DNA of 64,000 bases from Novosphingobium pokkalii (GTDB lineage Bacteria > Pseudomonadota > Alphaproteobacteria > Sphingomonadales > Sphingomonadaceae), in assembly GCF_014652855.1 (NCBI RefSeq), contig NZ_BMZP01000009.1, positions 124,001 to 188,000 on the forward strand, given 5' to 3'. Position 1 is the stretch's first letter. Every line of letters begins with the position of its first letter. The notes under the pieces were generated by a model. That model was not told the origin of the DNA. It did no database searches and worked only from the letters and a program-made list of their open reading frames with translations. Both the position numbers and the translations under genes were made by a program. Below are positions 29,576 through 38,087 of the stretch, piece after piece.

Positions 29576-30515
29576 ACCCCCGCTCGGTGCGGCGCCAGGC
29601 CACGGGATAGAGCGCGGCGACGGCATCGAGGAACTGCGCCGCATCGCCGATGCGATAAGTGCCATAGACGCGCAGCGTGCCGATCGCCGGATCGCGCAGC
29701 GCGATCGGCGTGCCGCTCAATTCCGCCAGCCGTGCCGCCACCGCCGACAGGGGCTGGTCCTGCACCACCAGGCGCCCCTCGCGCCAGGCGAGCGCGGCCG
29801 TGGCGTCGACATCGGAAATCGTCGCGGTGTCTCCGCCCAGCGCCACCTGCTGGCCCGGATGCGGCGAAGCGATCACCGCGCCGCTGTGGCTGTCCTCGAT
29901 ATCGATCGCGCCGCGCGCCAGGATCACCGCGGTCTGCCCGTCGCGGCGGGCGACCGAAAACAACGTGCCGCGATCGACCACGCGCACGTCTCCGGCGGTC
30001 ACCGCAAAGGGGCGCCGCTCGTGCCGCACATCGAACGTGCCTTCGCCCTGCAAGCGCACTGCGCGATCGAGCAGCGTGGCGCGCATGGTTACCGCGCTGC
30101 CCGGCGTCAGCCACACCCGGCTACCATCGGCCAGGGCAAAGCTGGCCATGCGATCGGCCGGCGCGGCCAGGCGCTGCTCGTCCACATTCATGGTCCAGGC
30201 GGCCACGGCGGCAAGGCCAGCACAGGCCCCGGCACAGGCTAGGCCAAGCGCCGGCCCCGCCAGCCGCCAGCGGCTACGGACATGGCCCTGCGCCACGGCG
30301 GCCGGCGCGCGCGCCTTCAGGCCCCGTGCCTGCGCCGCACGGGGCGCGGCGCGCCAGGCCCGCTCGACCAGGTCCATCGCCGCGACATGCTCGGGCCGCT
30401 CCTGCAACCAGGCGCGAAAGGCGGCGCGATCCGCCTCGCTGCCATGGCGCGCACGCTCCAGCCACTGCGCGGCCTGCGCCAGAAGGGCGCTTTCCTGAGG
30501 GCTCGGCGTGCTCAT
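29556..30515 (-). CDS. FecR-family anti-sigma factor / sigma regulator
   Basis: A 319-residue inner-membrane regulator. The cytoplasmic N-terminal domain (about 8-75, AAQWLERARHG, FRAWLQERPEHVAAMD) holds the sigma factor. One transmembrane helix follows (about 84-107), then the periplasmic FecR domain with FALADGSRVWLTPGSAV and GTLFSVARRDGQTAVIL. The C-terminal part (about 240-315) resembles the STN-contacting domain (ARLAELSGTPIAL). It overlaps the sigma gene by four bases upstream and the receptor gene by 20 downstream, a tightly coupled signalling operon. Confidence 0.92.
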   Translation of the reverse strand: MSTPSPQESALLAQAAQWLERARHGSEADRAAFRAWLQERPEHVAAMDLVERAWRAAPRAAQARGLKARAPAAVAQGHVRSRWRLAGPALGLACAGACAGLAAVAAWTMNVDEQRLAAPADRMASFALADGSRVWLTPGSAVTMRATLLDRAVRLQGEGTFDVRHERRPFAVTAGDVRVVDRGTLFSVARRDGQTAVILARGAIDIEDSHSGAVIASPHPGQQVALGGDTATISDVDATAALAWREGRLVVQDQPLSAVAARLAELSGTPIALRDPAIGTLRVYGTYRIGDAAQFLDAVAALYPVAWRRTERGYEVYRR

Positions 30516-31093
30516 CGGGCACTGCCCCCCTGGGGCATCGCCAGCCGCTCGGCCATGCGGGCCAGCGTGCGCTCCACATGGTGCGACACCGCCTTGGGCG
30601 TGATGCCCAGCCGCTGCGCCGCTTCCTTGTGGCTGAACCCTTCCACCCGCACCAGCAGGAACGCATCGCGCGCCACCGGCCCGATCGCCTCCAGCGCATC
30701 GCCCAGCAGGGCGAGTTCCTGCCGCCCGGACGCGATTCGCTCGGGCGCGAGCGCGCCATCGTCGACGATATGCTCGTCCAAGGTCGTGTGGTTGTCGGAC
30801 AAGCGGGCGGCCTTCCTGCGGTAACGGTCGATCAACAGGTTTGACGCAACCCGGCGCAGAAATCCCCGCACATTGGCCACAGGCCCCGTTTCCGGCGTCG
30901 AAAGCACGCGCAGATAAACGTCCTGGACCATGTCGTCCAGATCCTGCCCGTCGCGCATCCGCCGCTTGAGATAGCCGCGCAGCGCCGCCATCTCCTCTGC
31001 GCTGGTCGCCAGCTCCAGGCCCCCGCCCGGCTCTGGCAGCGGCGCATGACTATCCCCGTCGATGCTCCGCATGGTCGACCCCGTTCCTGCCAT
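30512..31093 (-). CDS. ECF RNA polymerase sigma factor, FecI-like
   Basis: A 193-residue extracytoplasmic-function sigma factor. Region 2 covers about 36-100 (DLDDMVQDVYLRVL, FLRRVASNLLIDRYRRK) and region 4 about 140-185, with helix-turn-helix HKEAAQRLGITPKAVSHHV. Gene order sigma-FecR-receptor matches FecI-type surface signalling, so its main target is probably the downstream receptor gene. The start ATG at 31093 has a GGGGGG run before it; Met8 is an alternative. It is divergent from the TonB receptor at 31307 across 213 bases. Confidence 0.92.
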   Translation of the reverse strand: MAGTGSTMRSIDGDSHAPLPEPGGGLELATSAEEMAALRGYLKRRMRDGQDLDDMVQDVYLRVLSTPETGPVANVRGFLRRVASNLLIDRYRRKAARLSDNHTTLDEHIVDDGALAPERIASGRQELALLGDALEAIGPVARDAFLLVRVEGFSHKEAAQRLGITPKAVSHHVERTLARMAERLAMPQGGSAR

Positions 31094-31193
31094 TGCTGCC
31101 CCCCGGTAGCGATCCCGTCCGGAACCGGCCCATCCGGGCGGGGACGATCCCCCGCAGGCGCATGGCCGCGGCCCCTAGGCGGCAGGTGTGACA

Positions 31194-31224
31194 GCGGGAT
31201 GACAATCCCGCCATCAAATTTTTT
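31194..31224 (+). promoter_or_regulatory. Hairpin plus T-run in receptor leader
   Basis: Perfect 7-bp stem gcgggat / atcccgc with loop gaca (31194-31211), then seven bases, then six Ts (31219-31224). It sits 83 bases before the TonB receptor ATG in the divergent region with the sigma gene. It resembles an intrinsic terminator or attenuator, although the T-run is displaced. Function unproven. Confidence 0.4.
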
Positions 31225-31306
31225 CGGGGAATCGCGGAGTGTCGCTGCGTCCTTCCCGGCAGACCCGCCCCGCAGTGGCCGGTCGTGTTCCGAAGGGGGA
31301 AGACAC

Positions 31307-34114
31307 ATGCCACGTTCCTATCTGCGTATCGCCCTGCTGGGCAGCGCGCTGCACACGATGATCGCACCCGCCCTGGCGCAGCAGGCCCCGCAGGCCGCGC
31401 CACAAGCCGCCGACAGCGATGCGCCCGCCGATGCCGAGCGCGCCATCGTGGTGATCGGCACGCGCAAGCAGGCCGCCGACATCCAGTTCCAGTCCTCGCA
31501 CCCGATCTCGGTGCTGTCAGAGGAAGACCTGCGCCACACCGCCGTGCACAACGTGGCCGAAGCGCTCGGCCTGCTGCCCGGCGTCAACGTGGTCAACACC
31601 GGCTCCTCGTTCATCGGCGGCGTCGACGGCGCCTCGCGCGGGGAAGGCATGTACGTGGCCATTCGTGGCCTCAATTCCGAATACAACGTCAACCTGATCA
31701 ACGGCGTCAACGTCGCGCAGGGCCAGCCCTACAGCCGTGGCGTCCAGCTCACCCTGCTGCCGCCCACCGGGCTCAACACCATCGTGCTCAACAAGGCCTC
31801 GCGCGCCGACATGGATGGCGATGCGATCGGCGGTACGGTCGATTTCCGGACGCCGTCCGCGTTCGACTATTCCGATCGCCTGCACGGCAGCGTCACCGCC
31901 TCGGGCCGCCTCGAAACCCGCGCCCGCACCTATGGCGACAGCGGCCTGGGCGGCGGCCTGGCGGCAGAGGTCTCGTCGCGCTTTGGCCCCGGCCACACCA
32001 TCGGCCTCTACGTCAGCGGCTATTACGACCGCCGCACTTATACCAACAGCGAGATTCGCGGCGCGCAATCGGCGCATGACGATGGCAGTTGGGGCTATCT
32101 CAACGCCTCGAACAGTTCGGGCGCGGCCTATCCCGGCCTCGATCCCGAACGCAACGCCGCGCTCACCGGCTTCGACGCCGGCGTTTCCAGCGGCACCTCG
32201 CGCCGCTTTGGCGGCAACGCCTCGCTCGACTGGCGCCCGGACGATACCACCCGCGTCTATCTGCGCGGCACCTATGCCAAGGCGCTGACGGAACAGGATT
32301 CCACCCTGGCCCAGTTCAACGGGGGCACCAAGGCGTGGATTCTCTCGCCCGGCACCGACCGCTACGTGCTGACCGTGCCTTCGGTCTCGGTGCGCAACTA
32401 TTTCGAGACCAACCCGGAAACCGCGATCCTCGCCACGGCGGCCTTTGGCGGCGAAAAGCAGTTCGGTGACTGGAAAGTCGCGCCCGAAGTGTTCTACAGC
32501 GAAGGCCACAACAACCGGCCCAACCATATCGAGGCTTCGGCCCGCATCAACCAGTCCGACAAGTACACCAGCGGCTCCAAGATTCCGCTGGGCGGTCAGT
32601 CGGTGGGCTATAGCGACAACTACCCCGTCGCGCTGTACAACCAGGCGATCTTCAACGCCTTCGACAATTCCGCCAGCGTGCTGCCCGCGCGCCGCGCCGG
32701 CCAGTTGACCGAACAGTTCAGCGGCCAGCGCAAGTGGGGCGGCCGCCTCGACGTCAGCCGCGATTTCGGCGACGATGGCGTGCTGCGCAGCATTGCCTTC
32801 GGCGCCAAGCTCCAGACCAGCAAGCGCGACGTCACCAGCCGCGACTGGACGACGGACTATGTCGCCAACTATCTTGGCCACACCGCCACCTGGGCGCAAC
32901 TCGGGCTGACCAACGGCACATATGCCCACACCTACCCCGGGCTTTACGAATGGTCGCTGCCGCGCTTCAACAAGGATGCCCTGTTCGCCCTGTTCCGCAA
33001 GTACCAGTTCGCCAACGAAGCCGATGGATCGAGCTACAACAGCTTCGACACCTGCGGCTCGCTCTATGTGAACAACTACAATTGCGGCACGCTGTCGGGC
33101 CGTGAAACCGTGTCGGCGGTCTATGCCACCGCCACGCTCAAGACCGGCAACCTGGAAGTGATCCCGGGCCTGCGTTTCGAACACACGTCGATCCGCAACA
33201 CCTATTGGGTCATGGCCTATTCGGGCGGGGTGGAACAGCCCGGCGCCTTTGCCAGCAACCGCACCAGCTACAACGAACTGCTGCCCAGCCTCTTCGTCAA
33301 CTGGCGTCCCAATTCCACGCTGGTGGCGCGCGGCGACGTGTGGTTCTCCTACACCCGCCCGCCGTTCTTCCAGCTCGGCGGCAGTTCCACCGCGCGCACT
33401 GGCGACGATGGCAAGGTCACGGTGGTGGAAGGCAATCCCAACCTCAAGCCGATCCGCGCGATCAACGCCGATGCCTCGGTGGAATGGAACTTCGCCCCGG
33501 CCGGCCACGCCATGCTCGGCGGCTATTACAAGCGCCTGACCAACTACCTCTATGACAGCGGCACCACCCTGCTCAACACCGCCACCAGCGACGGCACGAA
33601 CCAGACGTTCGTCACCCGCCCGCTCAATGGCGGCAGCGGCAATATCTATGGCGTGGAACTGCAAGTGCAGAAAACCTTCGTCGAGCTGCCCGGCGCGCTG
33701 CGCGGCTTTGGCCTGGGTGCCAACCTCACCCGCCAGTGGACCAGCGTGGACATCGGCAACGGCGTGATCCGCAACATCCAGAACGCACCCGACGTGATGG
33801 CCCAGGCTCGCGTGTTCTACGCGCTCGGCGGCTTCTCGATCGACGCGATCTACAACTATACCGGCGCCTACCTGGAGTCCTACAACTACCTCGGCCAGCC
33901 CACCAAGTGGGACGACCGCTGGGTGCGCCCGGTCAAGCGCGTGGACCTGCACGCCGGTTATGACTTCGGCAATGGCCTGAAAGCCGATGTCTCGGTGGCC
34001 AACTTGTTCAACAACTACACCTATTGGGCGCACATCGGGCGCCATTCGCTGGCCATTTCCGACATCGTCAATTCCGGCACCACCGGGCTGGCCAGCATCA
34101 AGTATTCGTTCTGA
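31307..34114 (+). CDS. TonB-dependent receptor upstream of phytase-family gene
   Basis: A 935-residue outer-membrane receptor: signal peptide to about residue 24 (ALAQ), short TonB-box region AIVVIGTRKQA, plug with YVAIRGLNSEYNVNLINGV and DAIGGTVDFRTPSAFDY, and a long barrel ending SIKYSF. It lacks an STN domain. It is closely related along its whole length to the receptor at 45.3 kb (shared GVDGASRGEGM, VQLTLLPP/VQLSLLPP, SDIVNSGTT). A histidine acid phosphatase gene follows after a strong terminator. Uptake of inositol phosphates or of the freed product is a reasonable guess. The open frame extends 87 codons upstream, but the ATG at 31307 starts the signal peptide. Confidence 0.92.
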   Translation: MPRSYLRIALLGSALHTMIAPALAQQAPQAAPQAADSDAPADAERAIVVIGTRKQAADIQFQSSHPISVLSEEDLRHTAVHNVAEALGLLPGVNVVNTGSSFIGGVDGASRGEGMYVAIRGLNSEYNVNLINGVNVAQGQPYSRGVQLTLLPPTGLNTIVLNKASRADMDGDAIGGTVDFRTPSAFDYSDRLHGSVTASGRLETRARTYGDSGLGGGLAAEVSSRFGPGHTIGLYVSGYYDRRTYTNSEIRGAQSAHDDGSWGYLNASNSSGAAYPGLDPERNAALTGFDAGVSSGTSRRFGGNASLDWRPDDTTRVYLRGTYAKALTEQDSTLAQFNGGTKAWILSPGTDRYVLTVPSVSVRNYFETNPETAILATAAFGGEKQFGDWKVAPEVFYSEGHNNRPNHIEASARINQSDKYTSGSKIPLGGQSVGYSDNYPVALYNQAIFNAFDNSASVLPARRAGQLTEQFSGQRKWGGRLDVSRDFGDDGVLRSIAFGAKLQTSKRDVTSRDWTTDYVANYLGHTATWAQLGLTNGTYAHTYPGLYEWSLPRFNKDALFALFRKYQFANEADGSSYNSFDTCGSLYVNNYNCGTLSGRETVSAVYATATLKTGNLEVIPGLRFEHTSIRNTYWVMAYSGGVEQPGAFASNRTSYNELLPSLFVNWRPNSTLVARGDVWFSYTRPPFFQLGGSSTARTGDDGKVTVVEGNPNLKPIRAINADASVEWNFAPAGHAMLGGYYKRLTNYLYDSGTTLLNTATSDGTNQTFVTRPLNGGSGNIYGVELQVQKTFVELPGALRGFGLGANLTRQWTSVDIGNGVIRNIQNAPDVMAQARVFYALGGFSIDAIYNYTGAYLESYNYLGQPTKWDDRWVRPVKRVDLHAGYDFGNGLKADVSVANLFNNYTYWAHIGRHSLAISDIVNSGTTGLASIKYSF

Positions 34115-34124
34115 TCCCTCGACT

Positions 34125-34157
34125 GGAGCGGCGGCCTGGTGCCGCCGCTCCTTTTTT
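34125..34157 (+). terminator. Strong intrinsic terminator after receptor gene
   Basis: An 11-bp perfect stem (ggagcggcggc / gccgccgctcc), loop ctggt, followed directly by six Ts. It lies 10 bases after the receptor stop and 46 bases before the phosphatase start, so transcription of the latter needs read-through or its own promoter. Confidence 0.88.
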
Positions 34158-34203
34158 GGCCGCTTTCGCGGTTCTGTCCCATTTTCAAGGTAGCGCCCTC
34201 GCC

Positions 34204-35460
34204 ATGCACCGCCCCGCCCGTATCACACTGAGCCTGGCCGTCTGCCTGGCCGTCGCGCTTACCCCCGCCTGGGCCGCCGCCCGTCCTGATTCTGCCCGCT
34301 CTTCTGCCAGCCGCTATCGCGTCGATCGCGTCGTCCTGCTGATCCGCCACGGCATTCGCGCCCCGCTCGATGGCGAAGCCGCCGCCGCGCCGCTGGCCGA
34401 CCAGCCCTTTCCCCGGTGGAACACCCCGCCCAGCCAGTTGACCCCGCACGGCGCCCAGGCGCTGGAGCGGCTCGCGGGCTACATGCGCACGCGCTTCGTC
34501 GGCCAGGGCCTGCTGCCCGGCGGCGGTTGCCCGCAAACCGGCCAGCTTGCGATCTGGACCAACAGCAAGTCGCGCACCATCGCCAGCGGCCAGGCCCTGG
34601 CCCAGGGCCTCGCGCCCGGTTGCGCCGTGCCGGTCGAGCATCGCCCCGAAGACCAGGCCGATCCGCTGTTCGACGCGCTCGACGCCCAGGCCGTGCCGTT
34701 CGATGCCCGCGCCGCTGCCGCCAGCATCAATGCCGAGCTGGACCAGGGCCGCGCGCTGATGGTCGGCATGGGTCCGGCGGTCGCCACGATCGAGCGCGTG
34801 CTCGGCTGCCGCCGCCCCTGCCCGATTTCAACCCTGCCCAATCGCATCGCCCCGTCGGCGGATGGCAAGGGCCTCACGCTCTCCGGCCCGATCGATCTCG
34901 CCTCGGGCACCGCGCAAGTGTTCCTGCTGCAATATACCCAGGGCATGCCGCTGGCGCAGGTGGGCTGGGGCCGTGCCTCTGCCGCCGATATCGCCGCGAT
35001 GTCGCCGCTCCATGCCCGCCTGTTCGATGTCTTCGCCCGCTCGGCCTATATGGCGCCGCGCGTCGGCGGCCTCATCGCGCGGCGGATCGCCACCACGCTC
35101 ACCGCGCCCAGGGCGCCCGCCGTCTCGGTGCTGGTGGGGCATGACAACACCATCGCCGCCGTCACCGCCCTGCTCGGCACCGGCTTCCAGTTGCCCGGCT
35201 ATGGTCGCAACGATCCCCCGATCGGCGGCGGCCTGCTGTTCGAGCGGCTGATCGACCGCCGCACCGGCCGCGCCACCCTGCGCCTGTCCTATCTCGCGCA
35301 GACGCCGGACCAGGCCCGCAGCCTCGCGCCCCTGCCGCAATCCGGCCCGGCCGCGCCACACCATCCGCTCGCGCCCGGCCGCTGCGGCCCCACCTGCACG
35401 CCGCAGGGCTTCGCCACCCTGATCGCGCAGGAAACCAAGGTGCTGGACGAACCGCGCTAG
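34204..35460 (+). CDS. Histidine acid phosphatase, phytase/glucose-1-phosphatase type
   Basis: A 418-residue periplasmic phosphatase of the branch-2 histidine phosphatase family. A signal peptide covers about residues 1-25 (AWAA). The catalytic RHGIRAP (48-54) carries phosphohistidine His49, and the proton donor is His313-Asp314 in VGHDNTIA. Family members include AppA phytase and glucose-1-phosphatase and release phosphate from phytate or sugar phosphates. Cys pairs (Cys110, Cys140, RRPC, CGPTC) suit a disulfide-bonded periplasmic enzyme. The ATG at 34204 begins the signal peptide. It follows a TonB receptor and lies 2-7 kb from inositol catabolism genes, favouring a phytase role by inference. 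Confidence 0.88.
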   Translation: MHRPARITLSLAVCLAVALTPAWAAARPDSARSSASRYRVDRVVLLIRHGIRAPLDGEAAAAPLADQPFPRWNTPPSQLTPHGAQALERLAGYMRTRFVGQGLLPGGGCPQTGQLAIWTNSKSRTIASGQALAQGLAPGCAVPVEHRPEDQADPLFDALDAQAVPFDARAAAASINAELDQGRALMVGMGPAVATIERVLGCRRPCPISTLPNRIAPSADGKGLTLSGPIDLASGTAQVFLLQYTQGMPLAQVGWGRASAADIAAMSPLHARLFDVFARSAYMAPRVGGLIARRIATTLTAPRAPAVSVLVGHDNTIAAVTALLGTGFQLPGYGRNDPPIGGGLLFERLIDRRTGRATLRLSYLAQTPDQARSLAPLPQSGPAAPHHPLAPGRCGPTCTPQGFATLIAQETKVLDEPR

Positions 35461-36065
35461 CGCGGCACGGTGAACGCCGCGCGCGCCTGCGCCACGCGGG
35501 CATGGATCACGCAGTCCGGCGCATGATCGTTGACCAGGCCCATCGCCTGCATGAAGGCATAGGCGGTGGTCGGGCCAACGAACGCCCATCCCCGCTTCTT
35601 CAGGTCGCGGGACAGCGCGGTGGAAGTGGGTGTCACCGCCACCACGGTGGCGCTGCCCGCCGCGCGCGGCGGTTCCTCGAAGCGCCAGAAGTAGGCGGCC
35701 AGCGAGCCTTCCTGTGCCACCATCTCCACCGCCCGTCGCGCGTTGTTGATGGTGGCGGCAATCTTGCCGGCATGGCGCACGATGCCCGCGTCCTGCATCA
35801 GGCGTGCCGCGTCGGCATCGTCGAACGCGGCCACGGCGTGGAAATCGAAACCGGCAAAGGCAGCCCGGAAATTGTCACGCTTGGCCAGGATCGTCCGCCA
35901 GCTCAGGCCAGACTGAAACCCTTCCAGCACCAGCTTCTCGAACAGCCGAACATCGTCGGCCACGGGAAAGCCCCATTCGCTGTCGTGGTAGGCACGATAT
36001 TCGGGGGTTGCCGCGCACCAGTGGCAACGCATCTGTCCATCAGGGCCGGGGCTGGTGGCGGTCAT
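35457..36065 (-). CDS. tag: DNA-3-methyladenine glycosylase I
   Basis: A 202-residue base-excision repair enzyme that removes 3-methyladenine from alkylated DNA. Family signatures are MRCHWC and YRAYHDSEWGFP near the N-terminus, LFEKLVLEGFQSGLSW, TILAKRDNFRAAFAGFD, the WAFVGPTTAYAFMQA helix region and VNDHAPDC. Cys and His near both ends (RCHWC, YHDSEWG, DHAPDC) form the zinc site known in Tag. The ATG at 36065 is preceded by AAGGAAA; an in-frame ATG at 36107 would add 14 residues. The last bases overlap the convergent phosphatase gene. Unrelated to its neighbours' metabolism. Confidence 0.95.
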   Translation of the reverse strand: MTATSPGPDGQMRCHWCAATPEYRAYHDSEWGFPVADDVRLFEKLVLEGFQSGLSWRTILAKRDNFRAAFAGFDFHAVAAFDDADAARLMQDAGIVRHAGKIAATINNARRAVEMVAQEGSLAAYFWRFEEPPRAAGSATVVAVTPTSTALSRDLKKRGWAFVGPTTAYAFMQAMGLVNDHAPDCVIHARVAQARAAFTVPR

Positions 36066-36153
36066 GGGCACGGTTTCCTTTGCTTGCGCCGGTGATTGCC
36101 GCGTCATGCCCCAAGGGGCAGGCCCGATCCACCGCAAACGGCACCTGCCCGCC

Positions 36154-36179
36154 GGAACTGCCCCCGCGCCTGCCGGGTT
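36154..36179 (+). promoter_or_regulatory. Candidate EcfG-type general-stress promoter
   Basis: GGAAC (36154-36158), 18 bases, then GTT (36177-36179) matches the alphaproteobacterial EcfG consensus GGAAC-N16-18-GTT. The predicted start of transcription is about 20-25 bases before the ATG of the following small gene. Confidence 0.6.
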
Positions 36180-36209
36180 GATCCCCAGACACTGGGAAAG
36201 GATGCAATC

Positions 36210-36416
36210 ATGGCCGAAGGTCTGCGCAAGGGCAGCAAGGTGAAGTGGCAGGCAAGCGGCGGCACGGCCCACGGCAAGGTCGTGCGCAAGGTGACGCACA
36301 CGATGCACGTCAAGGGCCACAAGGTCGCGGCAACGCCAGACGATCCGCAGATTCTGGTCGAGACCGAAGACGGCGCCCGCGCCGCACACAAGCCCGAAGC
36401 GCTGCACAAGGATTGA
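36210..36416 (+). CDS. DUF2945 / HVA1-family small protein
   Basis: A 68-residue basic protein of the DUF2945 (hypervirulence-associated, TUDOR-like) family. The body is KGSKVKWQASGGTAHGKVVRKV followed by HVKGHKVAATPDDPQIL and a charged C-terminus; no signal or membrane segment. The family fold is a small SH3/Tudor-like barrel and its role is unclear, often linked with stress responses. ATG 36210 has AAAGGA eight bases upstream, and an EcfG-like promoter lies just before it. The next gene begins 4 bases after its stop, so the two are co-transcribed. Confidence 0.85.
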   Translation: MAEGLRKGSKVKWQASGGTAHGKVVRKVTHTMHVKGHKVAATPDDPQILVETEDGARAAHKPEALHKD

Positions 36417-36420
36417 TCCC

Positions 36421-36747
36421 ATGGCCGAGCAACAGACCTTCACCCCCACCCAGAAGATGGCCGCCAACGCCCGCCGCGGCCTGCGCCTGCGTGAGAAATT
36501 CGGGCGCGGCGGCACCGCCGTCGGCCTGCGCCGCGCGCACCAGTTGGCAGAGCGGCGCGAGGTAAGCGAAAAGGACGTGAAAGCCATGGCCAGCTATTTC
36601 GCCCGCCACGCGGTGGACAAGCAGGCCAATGCCCATCAGTGGGACAGCAACAGCGACCCTTCCGCCGGGTTCATCGCCTGGCTGCTGTGGGGCGGCGAAG
36701 ACGGCCGCAAGTGGGCCGAAGCCAAGCGCGCGAAACTCGCGAGCTAA
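36421..36747 (+). CDS. Conserved hypothetical protein, WLLWGG-type
   Basis: A 108-residue cytoplasmic protein of unknown function. The N-terminal half is basic (KMAANARRGLRLREKFGRGG), the middle has an alternating helix KDVKAMASYFARHAVDK, and the C-terminus carries SAGFIAWLLWGGEDGRKWAEA. I recall similar proteins in alphaproteobacteria and some prophages, without known activity; the basic region suggests nucleic-acid binding. It starts 4 bases after the DUF2945 gene and probably shares its stress promoter. Confidence 0.7.
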   Translation: MAEQQTFTPTQKMAANARRGLRLREKFGRGGTAVGLRRAHQLAERREVSEKDVKAMASYFARHAVDKQANAHQWDSNSDPSAGFIAWLLWGGEDGRKWAEAKRAKLAS

Positions 36748-36759
36748 CCGGCCAACCCG

Positions 36760-37155
36760 TCAGGCCGTGCCGCTGCGCAGATAGCTCGCGGCAGCGCCGG
36801 CATCCTGCACGTCATAGGCAAACCACGTGCCTCGTGCGTGATCGAATACCTGCACCACGCCCTCGCCCACGCGCGCCTCGAAATGCCCGCCGCTGGCACG
36901 ATCGAAGCCGCGCACCTGGTCGCCTTCGATCGTGAACGAGAGGTAGGCCTTGGTGCCTTCGTCATGGATTTCGGGCAGCGTGCCGCCAAAAGCGACATTG
37001 CGTTCGCCGTCGAAGCCTTTCACGCGATCGTCGCGCCGCTCGGCCGCCACGCGGCGGTCGCGCGCGGCGTCGTGGTCGAACAGGCCGGCAACCGGCTTGC
37101 CGGTGGTGGAGGCAAAGGCGACAGCGGCGATCACCGCGCGAATATCCGGATCCAT
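36760..37155 (-). CDS. Conserved hypothetical protein (sphingomonad type)
   Basis: A 131-residue protein without recognised family. It begins MDPDIRAVIAAVAFASTTGK, has VAGLFDHDAARDR, and ends in a beta-rich half (AYLSFTIEGDQVRGFDRAS, VVQVFDHARGTWFAYDVQD). No signal peptide or membrane segment. The frame continues upstream to 37308 into iolE, but the ATG at 37155 is more natural; no strong ribosome site is seen. It lies 56 bases downstream of iolE on the same strand and could be read from the iol transcript, but nothing in it suggests inositol metabolism. Confidence 0.6.
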   Translation of the reverse strand: MDPDIRAVIAAVAFASTTGKPVAGLFDHDAARDRRVAAERRDDRVKGFDGERNVAFGGTLPEIHDEGTKAYLSFTIEGDQVRGFDRASGGHFEARVGEGVVQVFDHARGTWFAYDVQDAGAAASYLRSGTA

Positions 37156-37211
37156 CAAGCCGATGTCGCATGCATGGCAGGGTTCTTCAACCCCCGCCCC
37201 TGTCGTGCGAC

Positions 37212-38087
37212 TTATCCCCACAGTGCCTTTAGATGCGCCAGCCCGGCGCGGGCATAGGCGGCAGGCGGCGCCAGCGCCGGGTCCTGCTCGGCCTCGATCA
37301 CGATCCACCCGGCATAGCCGATCGCGCGCAGCGCCGCGCAGACCGGCGCAAAATCGATCGCGCCATCGCCCGGCACGGTAAACATGCCGGCCAGCACGCC
37401 ATCCAGGAACGAGGCGCCCTGCCCGATCGTGGCCGCCGCCACGCCCGGCCGCACGTCCTTGGCATGAACATGCGCCACGCGCGCGGGATGGTCGCGGATC
37501 ACCGCCACCGGATCGATCCCGCCCAGCCGGGCATGGCCGGTATCGATCACCAGCCCCACGCTCTCGCCCGTCGCATCGATCAGCCGCGCCAGATCGTCGG
37601 CATCCTCAACCACCGTGCCCAGGTGATAGTGATAGGCCAGGCGCTGGCCCCGTTCGGCCAGCCGGTCACCCAGCGCCGTCAGCATCGCGCCGAACGCGGG
37701 CCATTCCCCCGGCGCCAGTCGCGGCCGGGCGCGCAGCGCCACATCGCGCCGGCCATGGACCGCGCCGCTGGTCTCGGCCAGCACGAACACCCCGCAGCCA
37801 CAGGCGTCGAGCAGCGCCGCCTGCACCTCGATCGCCGCGCGTTCCCCCGCCAGGCCATGGGCCAGCAACCCGCTGCCATGCCAGGCCCCCGCCAGGGCCA
37901 GCCCGGCGCCCTGCAACACCTGCGCCAGCGCCGCCGGCTCGGCCGGAAACACGCCGCCGCGCTCGATACCGGCAAAGCCGATCGCCGCCGCATCGTCCAG
38001 GATCGTCGCCAGCGGCGTTCCCGCGCCCAGGCTGGGCAGATCATCGTTGACCCAGCCGATCGGGCTCACCCCCCACCGCACCGTCAT
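37212..38087 (-). CDS. iolE: Inosose dehydratase (IolE)
   Basis: A 291-residue TIM-barrel enzyme of the xylose-isomerase-like superfamily. IolE dehydrates scyllo-inosose (2-keto-myo-inositol), the second step of inositol breakdown, using Mn2+/Co2+. Typical stretches are the opening WGVSPIGWVNDDLP, GFAGIERGG, YHYHLGTVVED, LVIDTGHARLGG, VAHVHAKDVR and the end GWIVIEAEQDP. The His, Asp and Glu in these strands form the metal site in this family. The ATG overlaps the iolD stop by four bases, so it is the last gene of iolC-iolD-iolE. Confidence 0.92.
   Translation of the reverse strand: MTVRWGVSPIGWVNDDLPSLGAGTPLATILDDAAAIGFAGIERGGVFPAEPAALAQVLQGAGLALAGAWHGSGLLAHGLAGERAAIEVQAALLDACGCGVFVLAETSGAVHGRRDVALRARPRLAPGEWPAFGAMLTALGDRLAERGQRLAYHYHLGTVVEDADDLARLIDATGESVGLVIDTGHARLGGIDPVAVIRDHPARVAHVHAKDVRPGVAAATIGQGASFLDGVLAGMFTVPGDGAIDFAPVCAALRAIGYAGWIVIEAEQDPALAPPAAYARAGLAHLKALWG

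Noticed and set aside
27512..30844. Plus-strand open frame of over 1100 codons
   Set aside because: It lies opposite the STN receptor, FecR and sigma genes. The composition (Arg, Gln, His, Gly) is that of an antisense shadow and it has no recognisable fold.
26552..31093. Naming the sigma-FecR-receptor set fecI-fecR-fecA for iron citrate
   Set aside because: The receptor barrel is closest to the two receptors beside phytase and GH92, not to FecA. The architecture is shared but the ligand is probably not iron citrate.
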